Below are positions 46,410 through 57,340 of a stretch of 64,000 nucleotides of DNA, one piece after another; the stretch's first letter is position 1; every line of letters starts with the position of its first letter. The stretch comes from Sipunculus nudus (Eukaryota; Annelida; Sipuncula; Golfingiida; Sipunculidae), in contig CM049314.1 of the NCBI GenBank assembly GCA_026874595.1, positions 16,796,729 through 16,860,728 of the forward strand, read 5' to 3'. A model generated the notes under the pieces. The model searched no databases, was not told the origin of the DNA, and saw only the letters and a list, made by a program, of their open reading frames with translations. Made by a program: the position numbers and the translations under genes.

Positions 46410-47510
46410 GGCCGGTAAGAGCCACCCCCGGTTTTAACCGCTGGCTAAAGCCGGCTCTGGCCGGTACGGTCAATATTTCAAACGTGGCCCACACTGGCTA
46501 TTACTGGCACATACTCCCCAAATGAATAAAAAATGCCCCATACCTAATAAACAAAAACAAAATTATTTTTAAACTGTTTTTATTGTTATACATTGTACAT
46601 TGTTTGTTGTACATCTTGGTCCGGGATTATGACACAAATAAGACAAATATACCAAAGTTGTAATGATACTGCAGGGGGAATCAAGGTTAACTTACAGCAG
46701 TAATATGCATTCTTTACACTGTAAAGATTTATAGTTTGTACAAATGTTTTACTTGTCAAATGACATATGTTTAGTGATAAATGTCACAAATAAGGTGCTT
46801 CAGTGTTCCAGTCTCATAAGAATCTCTCTGTGCCTGATGGCAGGCCACCAACTTGGCGGCCTATTGCTAAATGTCACAGTTCATGTCCCGCACTAAGGCC
46901 AAGTATCAAAGCTTTGTACCGGAAAGTCTTTCATAATCAAAGTTTAAGATCAAACAAACAACAATAATAACCTAGCATGGAGTTAAAGTCAAGGCAACAC
47001 TTAAATTTACTCAAACCTGATTCTGATCTGCTCACTTAATTAATCTTCATCCCCATAGCTTCTGGGTTAACAACTAAACACCCTTTAATAATAAAAGTCA
47101 GGATTGTAAAACGAACATTGATTATCAGGAAGCCATACAGTGGGTCCAGATTTTTCTCAAGATCATATGGAGACAAATCAGGTTTTGTCACATAACTGTC
47201 TCACCTCTCCATCAAGTAACCACATGGTTCGCTGCATTAGTCCGAGAGTTAGGCTTTGCGTCGGTTTACTTATATTACAGCCACATCTTTATAAAGCCCA
47301 TTTGCATTAAAGCCCGTGTACATTATGAATGGTTTGTCAGATGACCAGTATATATCACTGCGACTTCTTAAAAGCCTGAGAAATACAGGATAGTGTATGA
47401 ATGATTTGTCAGATAACCAGTACATTAACCGGTATTGACCAATAATTAACAGCCGGCTACAGCCACCGGCTAGGAAAATATGAGTAAAACCCGGCTTTTG
47501 GCCAACTCTG
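46410..47510. mobile_element. Possible non-autonomous DNA element with GCCGGCT-rich ends
   Basis: The left end (GGTTTTAACCGCTGGCTAAA then GCCGGCT) and the inverted right end (GGTTTTAC ... CCGGTGGCTGTAGCCGGCT) form imperfect inverted repeats about 1.1 kb apart. The interior has no coding capacity. It lies between the RNase H remnant and the 3' LTR of the older Gypsy element, so it may be a later insertion. Confidence 0.3.
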
Positions 47511-47870
47511 TGTTCACTGCTTCAATATCAAATTCATCATCATGTAAATTACAATTTAATATTTCATTTAGTACGTTGATGATCTTGTATTCTCAGTATT
47601 ACATTGTTTACTTTTGGGTACACATACAATGGTTCCGCTACTCGAAACTGCTCATAACATGTAGAAAAACACAACCTCATCATAATATTTGAAAATCGTC
47701 AAACATATATACAATAATGTAACCTCATTTTCAAGCACCTATTAATTTAAAATTTAAATGCAACCATCATATCATTTCAAGTATAACATTATTGTATGTG
47801 CACTCATATCATGAGTCCTATTTACATAGTGTAACATGATTAACCGCTGTTTACACTATCTGTTTCAGAT

Positions 47871-48152
47871 CTACTCACTTAAGAAGTCAGCTGCACAGTT
47901 TTTACTACCCTGAATTGATTTAATGTGAACTTTGTAGTTCTGCAAATACATTGCCCATCTCATTACCCTGTCCTTGATGAATTTAGCTTTATTCGAGTGA
48001 GAAATAGGTTGATGATCTGTTTGCACAACAAATTCAGTTCCTGGGAGATATAACTTGAACTTATTGACACCCCAAACTAATGCTAGGCATGCTTTCTCGA
48101 TAGTTGAGTACATCTGTTCTCGGTTTGACAATTTTTTGCTAGCATATGACAC
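47871..48152 (-). pseudogene. RNase H remnant of the older Gypsy element
   Basis: The frame reads SYASKKLSNREQMYSTIEKA, then LALVWGVNKFKLYLPG and FVVQTDHQPI. These are the Ty3/Gypsy RNase H hallmarks (S-x-x-L-x-x-x-E, AL-x-W-x-x-x-x-F, TDHxPL). It ends in AADFLSE followed by a stop. Confidence 0.8.
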
Positions 48153-48276
48153 AGGAAATAAATGAGAATCATATTCTTGCTGGATCAGCTAACCTGATAA
48201 TAGGTTTCCTAGCCATTACTCCTTCAGTGTACTATATTCCCTCTCCTGATGCTCATTTCACTCTTTTTTACTACGC

Positions 48277-48606
48277 TTACCCTTTATAGTCTAATCCGTA
48301 AGAGTAGCTGCTATAGTAGAGTATGTAGTAGTTGTATAGTATGTAATTCCTGTAATATCCAAAAAGGCCAATGAATGATCGAATCTCATTCTTTGTTCTA
48401 GGTCTGGCTACTCGGTCAATCTTACATACTTTGTCATTATGAGGACCTAAACCATTAGCTTCCATCTGGGGACCTGAGGAGTCTACACTGGTAGTCTCTA
48501 ACAAACACTTGGTAGGTCTAGCAGTTAAACCAGCAACTCTCATACGACCCAGTAGCTCAATAAGTACACTAACATGATCTTCCGACGTCTTAGTGTGTAC
48601 CAACAA
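48277..48606 (-). pseudogene. RT thumb/connection remnant of the older Gypsy element
   Basis: LVHTKTSEDHVSVLIELLGR, RVAGLTARPTKC and RTKNEIRSFIGLFGYYRNYI match the region after the RT catalytic site in Ty3/Gypsy elements. The YxDD block itself falls in broken sequence at 48607-48820. Confidence 0.75.
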
Positions 48607-48822
48607 GTCATTTATATAACTGTCAAATAATCATGTCACCTAACATCTTCCGAACTCTTCGGACCCACGTGGCTTCGCAGTTAACCATACCAAGTGACAT
48701 CTTTAAAAACTCATATCTCCCATCACGTGTAACAAAAGCTGTTTATACACGTCTTGCTCAGCTACTGATACTAGCCAATAACCCTTATTTAAGTCAATCT
48801 TAGTAAAATACCTATCTTCGCT

Positions 48823-49125
48823 TTACCTGCTGAACACATCATCAATTCTATATACAGGCTCAGGATCCACTACTATGTTCTTATTTAACCTACGATAGTC
48901 CACACATAATCTATTTGTTCCATCATGCTTCCAAACAACCACCACTGGTGACGCGTAACATGATGTTGCCTCACGGATAATTCCCATCTTTAACACATCA
49001 TCAATATCCTTCTTAAGAGATTCTCTTAAAGCATAAGGTACAGGGTATGATTTGAACTTAACTGGCTCATCAGATGTTAACTGATGTTCTACCAAGTAAG
49101 TGGTACTAGGTACATAAATGAACAT
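48823..49125 (-). pseudogene. RT N-terminal remnant of the older Gypsy element
   Basis: EHQLTSDEPVKFKSYPVPYA, then LKMGIIREATSCYASPVVVV and RLCVDYRRLNKN: the fingers of a Ty3/Gypsy reverse transcriptase. It lies directly after an integrase C-terminus-like block in transcription order. Confidence 0.8.
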
Positions 49126-49252
49126 ATCATTGTACTCATCATTTCTTCTTTCTGATCTGGCCCTATTTCTGTCTCTCTATTTACATCATTGACAGACTCC
49201 TTACCGATATAATTGTTCCTAACTCTAACAACTCTTCACTATTGACCGTATC

Positions 49253-49573
49253 CTAACCATCAGTATCAGTAGGTTCTACTACTGTCGCACAGACTACCTC
49301 TGACAAAGCTCCGCCAGATGTTATCTTGTTCGTCAGTCTGCCTAGACTCGGGTGATGCCCGTGCCACACATATATTCTTAGCAAATTAATGTGGTAGATC
49401 TCAACCTTCCAATTAACCTTAACCTTGTTATCATTTCTACCAACTATGCCCTCTACATGACAAGGTCTCTTCCACTGCATCAGCAACTTGTTGTGGTCTG
49501 AAGGAATTAACGAGAGCACCAGATCTCCTACCTGCAGTTTCCTAATTTTAGCCTTGTTGTCATAGCAACCCAA
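49253..49573 (-). pseudogene. Integrase C-terminal-domain-like block upstream of RT
   Basis: The frame contains KIRKLQVGDLVLSLIPSDHN then KLLMQWKRPCHVEGIVG and YHINLLRIY, the GPY/F-type C-terminal module of Gypsy integrases. In transcription order (right to left) it precedes RT. The DDE catalytic core is not visible between this block and the protease region, so it is probably deleted. Confidence 0.7.
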
Positions 49574-50219
49574 AGTAACATATTGATAGCTATTTGGAAT
49601 TTCAGGCGTTTCTCCTTTTTTGTCCTTTTTTAAGCCTATCTCTATACTAACCTGTTCTCCCTTTACTCCCTCGAATACTGCTAATGGCTTAAGCCATTCA
49701 GAATGCTTAGCCTGAGCCCTGCTTTAACACAGCATTGACATGCCATTCATGTCATGGATCCTGACGGATTCACTCAATTTTTCAAACAATTAAATTGAAC
49801 ATGGGATCGTCTTCACAAATAGCTTCTACGCTACCTACCTAGTACGGTGTGTCCATGTCTATCCTCACCTTACAATGTATGCTAACGCTCCGATTAAACC
49901 AATAACACGTGTCATCCTGTCTGACAACTGGTCACTACCTACCAGATCGGTCTTCACGATAACGCCTTCACACTCGGTGTCTCTCATCCTAACTACACAG
50001 TCTCCCACTGACAGTAGCCCTTCAAATCGTGCGATATCCTGAGCACCAGCACTATATATACATTGGTCTACTTGAAGGCCTGACTAAGCTTCTACAGTAT
50101 CGACTAAGACAGTCTCCTTTTCTACACCAATATAAGCAACACTAGATGCTGTCGACTCTCTGTCAATCACAGCCTGATTCACTCTGAGGCTTACCTGACT
50201 TCAGTCATTCTCACTATCT
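49574..50219 (-). pseudogene. Decayed protease/integrase linker of the older Gypsy element
   Basis: Fragments collinear with the protease-region frame of the copy at 27.6-28.1 kb are visible with many stops (for example the counterpart of the SDKLxDxTxRVI block near 49900). Confidence 0.5.
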
Positions 50220-50345
50220 CTCACAGGAAGATTGCTACAATCTCTTGCCAAATGGCCAACCTTCCCACACATATAACAGTGGGTCCCTTGATCCTTCAAT
50301 TTACAGTCGGATGCTTTGTGACCAGCATTCCTACATACATAACAT
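50220..50345 (-). pseudogene. Two CCHC zinc knuckles of the older Gypsy gag
   Basis: On the minus strand QCYVCRNAGHKASDC is followed by HCYMCGKVGHLARDC, both C-x2-C-x4-H-x4-C nucleocapsid knuckles. Confidence 0.8.
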
Positions 50346-50499
50346 TGTAAATGACTATTCGACTGTATCCTCGTGGGTTCCGATTCACACTTACCTTAAC
50401 ATGCTGCTGTCTATTTTCCAAATGCCTACGTCTAGCCACTCAGAAGTTTTTTGCCAACTCTGCCAGTTCTGATAAAGTAACTGGGGCTTCCTGGCACAG

Positions 50500-51205
50500 G
50501 TGGTTAGCTAGATCACGGGGACGAGTTAATGAACTGCTCTTTTACTATCAAATCACAGAGTCCCTCAAACGTACTCTCAGTATGTGATAACTCTATTCAC
50601 TTATCTAAATAATCCTTCAGTCTAACGATAAATTGACCCGGACATTCTGATTCTTCTGGCTTACACTCTCTAAACCTAACACTGAAACCATCTTCCGTAT
50701 AGCCATATCTATTTAACAATGCTGTTTTATAACATCGTAACCTTAACATTGACTATTAGATAAACAACATAACAGTCTAAAGCCTAGCCTGTCAGGAGCG
50801 CCGATATACCAGATGCTGACCAGGAATCTCTTTCCCACTTCGCTTGTTCGGCAAATCTTTCGAACCTCATCAAGCAGCTGTCTAGGTCATCTCTCGCGTT
50901 GAATCTATAGAGGCAGCGAAAATCTTCTGTCATCACAGTGTTCTGGAGCTGAACAGATCTCATTTGCAACTGGAGTCTCCTTTCTAACGTGAGGAGTTCA
51001 TGTTGCCTTTCTCTCTCCCTCTCTTCTCTAGCTGCTTGTTCACTTTCTATTTCCCTCTCCGTCTGTTCCCTCTCCCTCCTTCTCTCTCCCTTTGCCTTTC
51101 CCCTCTGTCAGCTGCCTGCTGTTCACTCACAAAAGCTTGCAAGGCAGGACCTTTGCATCCCAACTCTTGGCCAACTTTAATCAACTGCTGGACTATGGTT
51201 GCCAT
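50500..51205 (-). pseudogene. Gag remnant of the older Gypsy element
   Basis: The start ATG at 51205 gives MATIVQQLIKVGQELGCKGP, then a Glu/Arg-rich coiled-coil-like stretch interrupted by stops, then FNARDDLDSCLMRFERFAEQ and WERDSWSASGISALLTG (50784-50969), the start of a Gypsy capsid domain. Several frame breaks follow. Confidence 0.7.
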
Positions 51206-51389
51206 GTTGTTACAGCACAGTCGATCTCAGTATCGTTTGATCAATTGAACACGATTTCCGCCCTGTTGACAAACTGCTATACGTAATACCGACTCTTGGC
51301 AATAGTACCTCCGGCTTTAAGGTATCTCGCCGATAATCGCCAAATCTACAACTAGATCTGCTGAATTTGATTTCCTTGGCTGTCTGTCA

Positions 51390-51404
51390 CCGGACGAGCC
51401 CCCA
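51390..51404 (-). other. tRNA-Pro-type primer-binding site of the older Gypsy element
   Basis: TGGGGGCTCGTCCGG on the minus strand, 15 nt matching the perfect site at 42779-42796. It is now separated from its LTR (60434-61215) by the nested element. Confidence 0.75.
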
Positions 51405-51416
51405 TATATATATATA

Positions 51417-52213
51417 TATAACAGTCCTTCGACTGGGTTAAACAAAAGGGGAAGTGTCCTCTCTCTTCCATCAAACGACAACAAACGACCGACGTGGTGA
51501 AAAGGGTTTACTGTGAAGTAATAAACATACAACGGTTATGGCGTGTTGCCATTACGAAGTTTGGTGACGGAATCCTTCCTATCTTTTTCTATTACAATGG
51601 AATTTTATATATATCTATTGTGATAGTTCCAATCCAAAGACATTTTAAGAAATACGATATTCAAATGTAAATGGGTTACAAGTAGTATTACAGAATGTCA
51701 TTAGACAAACGCACTATAATACAAAAGTACAGTGGATACTCTTGTGAAGACAAATATGAGGCTTAATAGAGTGTTATAATACGAGACTGAAAATTATGAA
51801 ATGAATTACGCCATTGACACACAAACATTGATATTTGTAGTAACCTTGTACGAAATTACGAACGCATATAGTAATGACTATCGTAGGCAATGAAGGCAAT
51901 GCTTACCTATGAAGTAACAAACATACACCGATTATGGCGTGTTGCCATTACGGAGTTTGGTGACGGAATGGCGCAAAAATGAAGAATATTGAAGTCGTTT
52001 TGGCGGCAGAGTCAGATGTCAGGTGCAGTGTGACGTGTGCATATTAGATAAGTGAACTTAACCCTATAAGAAAATATATGCAAATGACTAATTAACTAGT
52101 GATGCCCCCTGTCGGACATCATAGACCCTAAAATGAACTTAAAAGACTATAAATGGGGTGCCCTCTATTGGGCATCACGTACACTATCGGAGTATACACA
52201 TGAGCCTGTTACA
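51417..52213 (-). repeat. 3' LTR of the young Gypsy element (797 bp)
   Basis: Begins TGTAACAG and ends CTGTTATA on the minus strand. A TATATATAAAA stretch lies near 51603-51613. A ~64-bp block occurs twice inside the LTR, at about 51507-51570 and 51905-51970 (shared GGCGTGTTGCCATTACG). Confidence 0.95.
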
Positions 52214-52764
52214 CACTCCCCCCTGTTTGCAATTGGCGTCCCGACAATTTACACAGGCATTGCACACTAAATGGTGAATGTGCATACACATGGAAGTAGA
52301 ATATCAAAGATTGTAGAACAAAGATTAATTATCTTTGTACGATAATATCAGATGTGTTTCCCTGGATATTAGGAGAACACTGGAATATCGGCGACCACCA
52401 GGGGAATCATTCATGATACAGACATAATAGGTAAGTTTATGATTTAATTTATACTCTTATGATCTTAGTGGAATGCATGTCATTAGGTTACATACTAATG
52501 GGCAAGCATTAATGAAGAATAACTTGATAATGATAATCAATTGAAAGGTTGATACGTTTATATCTGTTAATACGTTAATATCGCCCAATAGTTTATATCG
52601 CTCATTATTTGTTTTTTTATATACAATTACATCATTTGTTTCAGATATCCTGATGACAAGCAAGGACAAGCATGAAGATTTATTCGAAGCTGGTACATCT
52701 GAAACATGAATCAATGATGAACATTTGTAACAATATACAACAATATAACAATATACAACAATAT
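52214..52764 (-). other. 3' untranslated region and polypurine tract of the young Gypsy element
   Basis: AACAGGGGGGAGTG at about 52214-52227 (minus strand) directly abuts the LTR and is the expected polypurine tract. The remainder is AT-rich. One 85-codon minus-strand frame at 52457-52714 has no recognised domain. Confidence 0.75.
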
Positions 52765-53907
52765 TTATCTATTCTTAAATCCTACGACGTATTCATCTGA
52801 ACGCAGATGAGCAGGCGGTCTTCGCTGTCGTTGTGGTTTGCCTAAATGGTGTGAAATATTTTCTGAAGTCCTGGATGGAACGTGTTCCTGAGCAGATACA
52901 TTCTGTTCAGACCCACTGGGTTCTGGTTCAGATGAAACAGGCTCCAGTGGTATTTCCGGAATGTGAAACTGAGGTACATCGACATCTGATGGTGACATAG
53001 GTTCGGATACGTCTGATAGAATTTCTTCTGGAGCAGATTCTAGTGTAACACCTATCTCGAGACCCTGGTCAACTTCACTTTCATCAGAGTGTGCAGCATC
53101 TGGCCTCCTTCCGTCTGAACCGCTACCTAGAGAATCTGCAGTTGCTATCAGTTCTTGGTCCTCCTGCAAGTCAACAATGTCTCGGGCGTTTTGAATGACA
53201 TGACTATCATGCGGATTCGGACGATCCGGGATTTGAATTAAGACATCCGAGGATTCATCAGAAGACTCAACAGTTGTGCTAGTACTAATATGGCGACCAC
53301 GGGTGTTGATAACACGGGGTTTCGTTTGGCGAGATTTTGTTCTTGGGTTTGTATCTAGTGGCAAACTGTTAATAGGAAGTAACATATTTCTGTGGAGTGT
53401 TCTCCGACGTCCATTATCATCAAGTGGGGAAACAACATAAACAGGGATCTCAACCCTTGGTTGTGCCTGGACTTTATAAATTGTTTCTTCCCACTTGTTA
53501 GCAAGTTTCTGCCTGCCTTTTAGACCTACTTTTCGTACCAAGACTTTGTCGCCAGGCATTAAAGTGGTCTTATGACATCGACGATCATATAATGATTTAT
53601 GTCGAGCCTTGTTTGCTGTAGCAATCCGTTGCGCCGTTTCGTAAGCAAGAGATAGCCGGTTCTTTAATTCAGCCACGTACGTCTGATACGATGTAGTATC
53701 AGAAGACTGTGTTTGTCCCAAAATTATGTCTATGGGCAGACGTGGGTGTCGACCAAACATAAGAAAAAATGGTGAATAACCCGTTGCATCATTTCGGGTA
53801 CAATTGTATGCATGGGTTAAAGATCCGACCTTGTCTTTCCAGTTTTTCTTTTGATCTGGCTCTAATGTCCCCAACATACTAAGCAGGGTTCTATTGAATC
53901 GTTCCAC
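52765..53907 (-). pseudogene. Integrase C-terminal part and tail, young Gypsy element
   Basis: It begins at the catalytic-Glu block (ERFNRTLLSML), with GYSPFFLMFGRHPRLPIDI following. A GPY/F-like module runs through MPGDKVLVRKVGLKGRQKL, then a 170-residue acidic, Ser/Pro-rich tail ends in PQRQRRPPAHLRSDEYVVGF. It is out of frame with the upstream integrase because of a one-base length change in the seven-T run at 53945-53951 (plus strand). The acidic tail is longer than in many Gypsy integrases and may affect target choice; that is inference. Confidence 0.88.
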
Positions 53908-56047
53908 AGGGTTCCCATGGGGATGATAAGGAGTTGTGTGGGTCTTTTTTTATACCGGCTAATTTACATAATTCTTTGATAATTCGAGACTCAAATTGTG
54001 CTCCTTGATCGCTGTGAATTTTCATAGGGAAACCATAATGATTGATGAAGGTATCATATAGCATTTTGGCTGTTGCTTTCGCTTTAGTTGTTTTAGAGGG
54101 AAGGGTTTGGGCATATCTGGTATAGTTATCAGTCATTACTAATATATGTTCGGTGCCTCCGCTGGAGGGTTCTAGACTGAGAAAATCTATACACAGTAAC
54201 TCCATTGGCTCCGAGGATGTAATAGAAACCAATGGTGCCGTATAAGGTGGTGTTTTCCTTCTGACACAACGAGGACAATTCTTTACATATTCTTTGATAT
54301 CTTTTGTCATATTTGGCCAAAAGAATCTTTCTCGAGCCAAGTCGATACTCCTGTCTCGACCGAGATGTCCTACGTCGTCATGAACTCCTGAAAGAGCCAT
54401 TGGTCTGAGGCTAGTTGGTACCACTAATTGATAAGTGTCCTCCCCATTGTCAATTCTTTTACGGTAAAGTAGGTTGTCCTTAAGTGTTAGAGACTTCCGC
54501 TTTTTGAACAAAGCTAGTTGCTCAGCATTCAAGTTTTGTGTTTGAATTCGACGGTGGTCTCTCAAATAAAGTATGAAAGGCAGTAAGATGGAATCCTGTA
54601 ATTGGGCAGATTTAACATCTTGATTGTCGTGTTTCAGGGATGTACAGGGCAAGTTCATGACAAAGCTAGACGCCGGATGAACATTTAGACTAGAAACGAT
54701 GTCATGGGAGGACATACCTGCTTCACATAAAGCTTTAATGACATTTTCAGGTATGGTTTTCTCACCTCGTTCCTGGTCGTCCTTTGCTATAGATATTCTT
54801 GACAGGGCGTCTGCGTCGATGTTGTGCTTTCCAGCCCGATACTGAATACTGAAGTCATAGTTTGCCAGGTCTGCCACCCATCGTTGTCCAGTCGCATCCA
54901 GTCGAGCACTTGTTAGAATATATGACAGGGGGTTATTGTCAGTAAAGACTGTAAATTTAGAGCCATACAGGTAATCCTTGAATTTGTCGGTGACACACCA
55001 TTTTAAAGCCAAAAATTCCAATTTATGTATTGCATAGCGGGATTCAGAAGGAGATAAGCTCCGGCTTGCAAATGCTATTGGGCGCTTTTGCCCCCCTTGT
55101 TTCTGGTATAAGATACCGGCGATACCATCAAAACTGGCATCCGTATGCAGTATAAATGGTTTAGAGAAATCTGCAAATGCCAAAACGTCAGATGAGCACA
55201 ACAGGTTAATGAGTTTCTCAAAAGCTTGTTGATGCTCATCTGTCCAAATGAAAGTAGGACTGTGGGATGTATTACAGAGTGTTTTAGATTTCTTTGTTTT
55301 CTTTTTTGGTCCTTTTAGTAGAGAATGAAGGGGTTTAGCTATTCTAGCAAAATCTGGTACAAAGCGACGATAAAACCCGGCAAAGCTTAGGAATCGTCTC
55401 ACGTCTTGAATCGAGCTTGGTTTTGGCCATTGGCGGAGTACCTCCATTTTGGCGGGATCTGTTTTAATACCATCCTTAGACACTACATGCCCTAGATATT
55501 TGATCTCATTCTGCACAAAGCAGCATTTTGATGGTTTAAGTTTAAGACCGGCCTCAGATAGGCGTTGAAAAACAGAATTTAGCCTTTCAAGGTGTTCACT
55601 AAAGGTACTAGAAAACACAATTATATCGTCTAAGTATAGCAAACATTCTCTCAGATGCAAATCCCCCATTACACTTTGCATCAACCTTTGGAAGGTCGCA
55701 GGCGCATTAACTAAGCCGAAAGGCATTGTTTCAAATTCATAAAACCCCAAGGGGCCAACGGTGAATGCAGTTTTAGCTTTATCCAGTTCTGCCATTTCGA
55801 CTTGCCAATAACAGGCCTTCAGGTCTAAGGAAGAGAAATAGTGGGCTCCTAATAGTGAATCTAAAGTATCTTCGATTCTAGGCAAAGTGTAAGCATCAAG
55901 TACAGTATTCTGATTTAATGTCCGGTAATCTATGCAAAACCTCAATGATCCATCGGGTTTACGAACTAACACAATCGGACTGGCAAAAGGGGATTTGCTT
56001 TCTCTAATTACCTTTGCAGATAACATTTCCCTAAGATGTTCTTTCAC
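53891..56047 (-). pseudogene. RT, RNase H and integrase core, young Gypsy element
   Basis: 718 codons. The RT palm and fingers show RESKSPFASPIVLVRKPDGS, FCIDYRTLNQ, SSLDLKACYWQVEM, MPFGLVNAPATFQRLM and the catalytic YLDD. RNase H follows (LHTDASFDGIAGILYQ, FASRSLSPSESRYAIHKLE, TDNNPL). The integrase has an HHCC finger (GHLGRDRSIDLARERFFWP ... NCPRC) and the first two DDE acidic residues (CIDFLS, HSDQGAQFES). The third, Glu, lies in the next frame. The frame begins straight after an in-frame TAA at 56051-56053, which breaks pol just before the RT core. Confidence 0.92.
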
Positions 56048-56050
56048 TTC

Positions 56051-56569
56051 TTAGAATAATTGTGGGGGAATCCGTCTATATCTTTCTCGGAAAGGCTGAT
56101 CATTTTTCAAAGTGATGTGATGTTGGACAAGACTGGTTCGTCTAAGATCAGTATCCGATAAAGAGAATAGATGTTCCCATTTCAGTAGAAGCTGCTTTAA
56201 CTGATCCAGTTCCGTCGGGGATAGGACATCATTAACTTGAACTAGTTCAAGTAATGATCCCTTGGGTGTACTTTCCCCAATGGATTCTATCGCAGAGGCT
56301 TCATGTAGTTCACACAGTACAGCTTTGTTTGGTATTATAACTTGATGACAGGTTAAATTTTGAATTTGTACTTTTATTCTTTGCTTAGAGCCAGAGGAAA
56401 AGTCAACCTGTTGTAAAGTTGGGCATACCACTAGTCCGGCCGGAAGCATATTGAATTTATCAGTTTCAGTGATGACTAAGGTTTTTCCTTTGGTTACGGC
56501 CCTTGTGATGGCATTAACAGTGACTTTGCCTCGAGGTGATTGGTTTAGTTCCAAACGCTCGCTTATCAT
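56051..56569 (-). pseudogene. Protease-RT linker and RT N-terminus, young Gypsy element
   Basis: 172 codons between the protease and the RT core, with LPAGLVVCPTLQQVDFSS, KWEHLFSLSDTDL and QHHITLKNDQPFRERYRRIP, the usual segment where Gypsy RTs begin (HxI ... PxxxRxRRxP). It is offset by one base from the protease frame near 56570 and ends in the TAA at 56051. Confidence 0.85.
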
Positions 56570-57083
56570 GGTTGGATGAATTCTGACTTAATTGCAATGA
56601 CTTAAATGCAAGTTGCCATGGTGTAGACACTTGCAGTTGTTGGACAAAGTTATCTCCTTTTTCCAATTTAAGTGTTTGCATTAAGTTTGTAAGGACATTG
56701 GTCCCCAATAGAAAAGGAAGATCAGTATTGAATTCTGTATCCTTAATGACCACGACAGGGACCGAAAGGGTCTTATTGAGCAATGAAGGGAATGTAAGAT
56801 CTATGGGGATTATTCCACAATACTCAATAGTTTGTCCACTTACTTGTTTGAATTCCACCAACTCATCAATTGGCGTTAGGTCTTCCAAAGACAGGTTCTT
56901 GTCTACAAACCAATGGGCTACAGTAGAAACCTGTGATCCGGTATCAATTAGACCTTTACAAGCTTTCCCATCTGACTCTAATGTGATTATCTGTGTATTT
57001 CCTATGAGAGGAATTATAGTAGATTTATGATTGGTGGACCTAGGATTGGTGACATTATCTTGGTTTGTGGGTGTTTTTATCAT
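56514..57083 (-). pseudogene. Aspartic protease, young Gypsy element
   Basis: The active site is GLIDTGSQVS, with a following ILG-type PFLLGTNVL block (Ala/Leu-x-x-LLGxN) and flap-side residues between. This frame is open upstream of the ATG at 57083 and connects in the -1 frame to the nucleocapsid frame through the slippery site at 57128-57122. It loses register near 56570. Confidence 0.88.
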
Positions 57084-57128
57084 ACCTGTCCTTCCCCACG
57101 ACTGAGGACAGGTAGTACCTAGTTTTTT
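57083..57128 (-). promoter_or_regulatory. -1 programmed ribosomal frameshift signal at gag/pol junction
   Basis: On the minus strand the gag frame reads CTA AAA AAC TAG, so A AAA AAC is a canonical slippery heptamer (57128-57122) right before the gag stop (57121-57119). After a 7-nt spacer comes a perfect 10-bp stem TACCTGTCCT / AGGACAGGTA (57114-57105 and 57092-57083) with a 12-nt loop. Slipping back one base enters exactly the open frame that leads into the protease. Confidence 0.85.
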
Positions 57129-57316
57129 AGCAATTGGCCATTTTTGTCCCGTCTAGCATGACACTGATCTACAGTATGGGTGTTACGCTTGCAATGGGTA
57201 CAGTACAACTCTGGTGGATTTTGAGTCCTGGGAAATCTAGTTGTAGAGTTAGAAGCGGTTTTCTGTGAAGAGGGGGTTTTCTCCATACGTGATAATCTGG
57301 CTTCTAATTTCTCCAT
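57119..57316 (-). pseudogene. Nucleocapsid (CCHC knuckle) part of gag, young Gypsy element
   Basis: Contains one knuckle CTHCKRNTHTVDQC (C-x2-C-x4-H-x4-C) in a basic context, preceded by a short heptad-like MEKLEARLSRMEK. It is in the same frame as the upstream gag frame but separated from it by the TAA at 57341-57343. It ends at the frameshift site. Confidence 0.88.
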
Positions 57317-57340
57317 TCTACTAGTGAATTTTCCCTCTAT

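Noticed and set aside
56698-57030. 110-codon plus-strand frame opposite protease
   Set aside because: Antisense shadow of the Gypsy protease frame.
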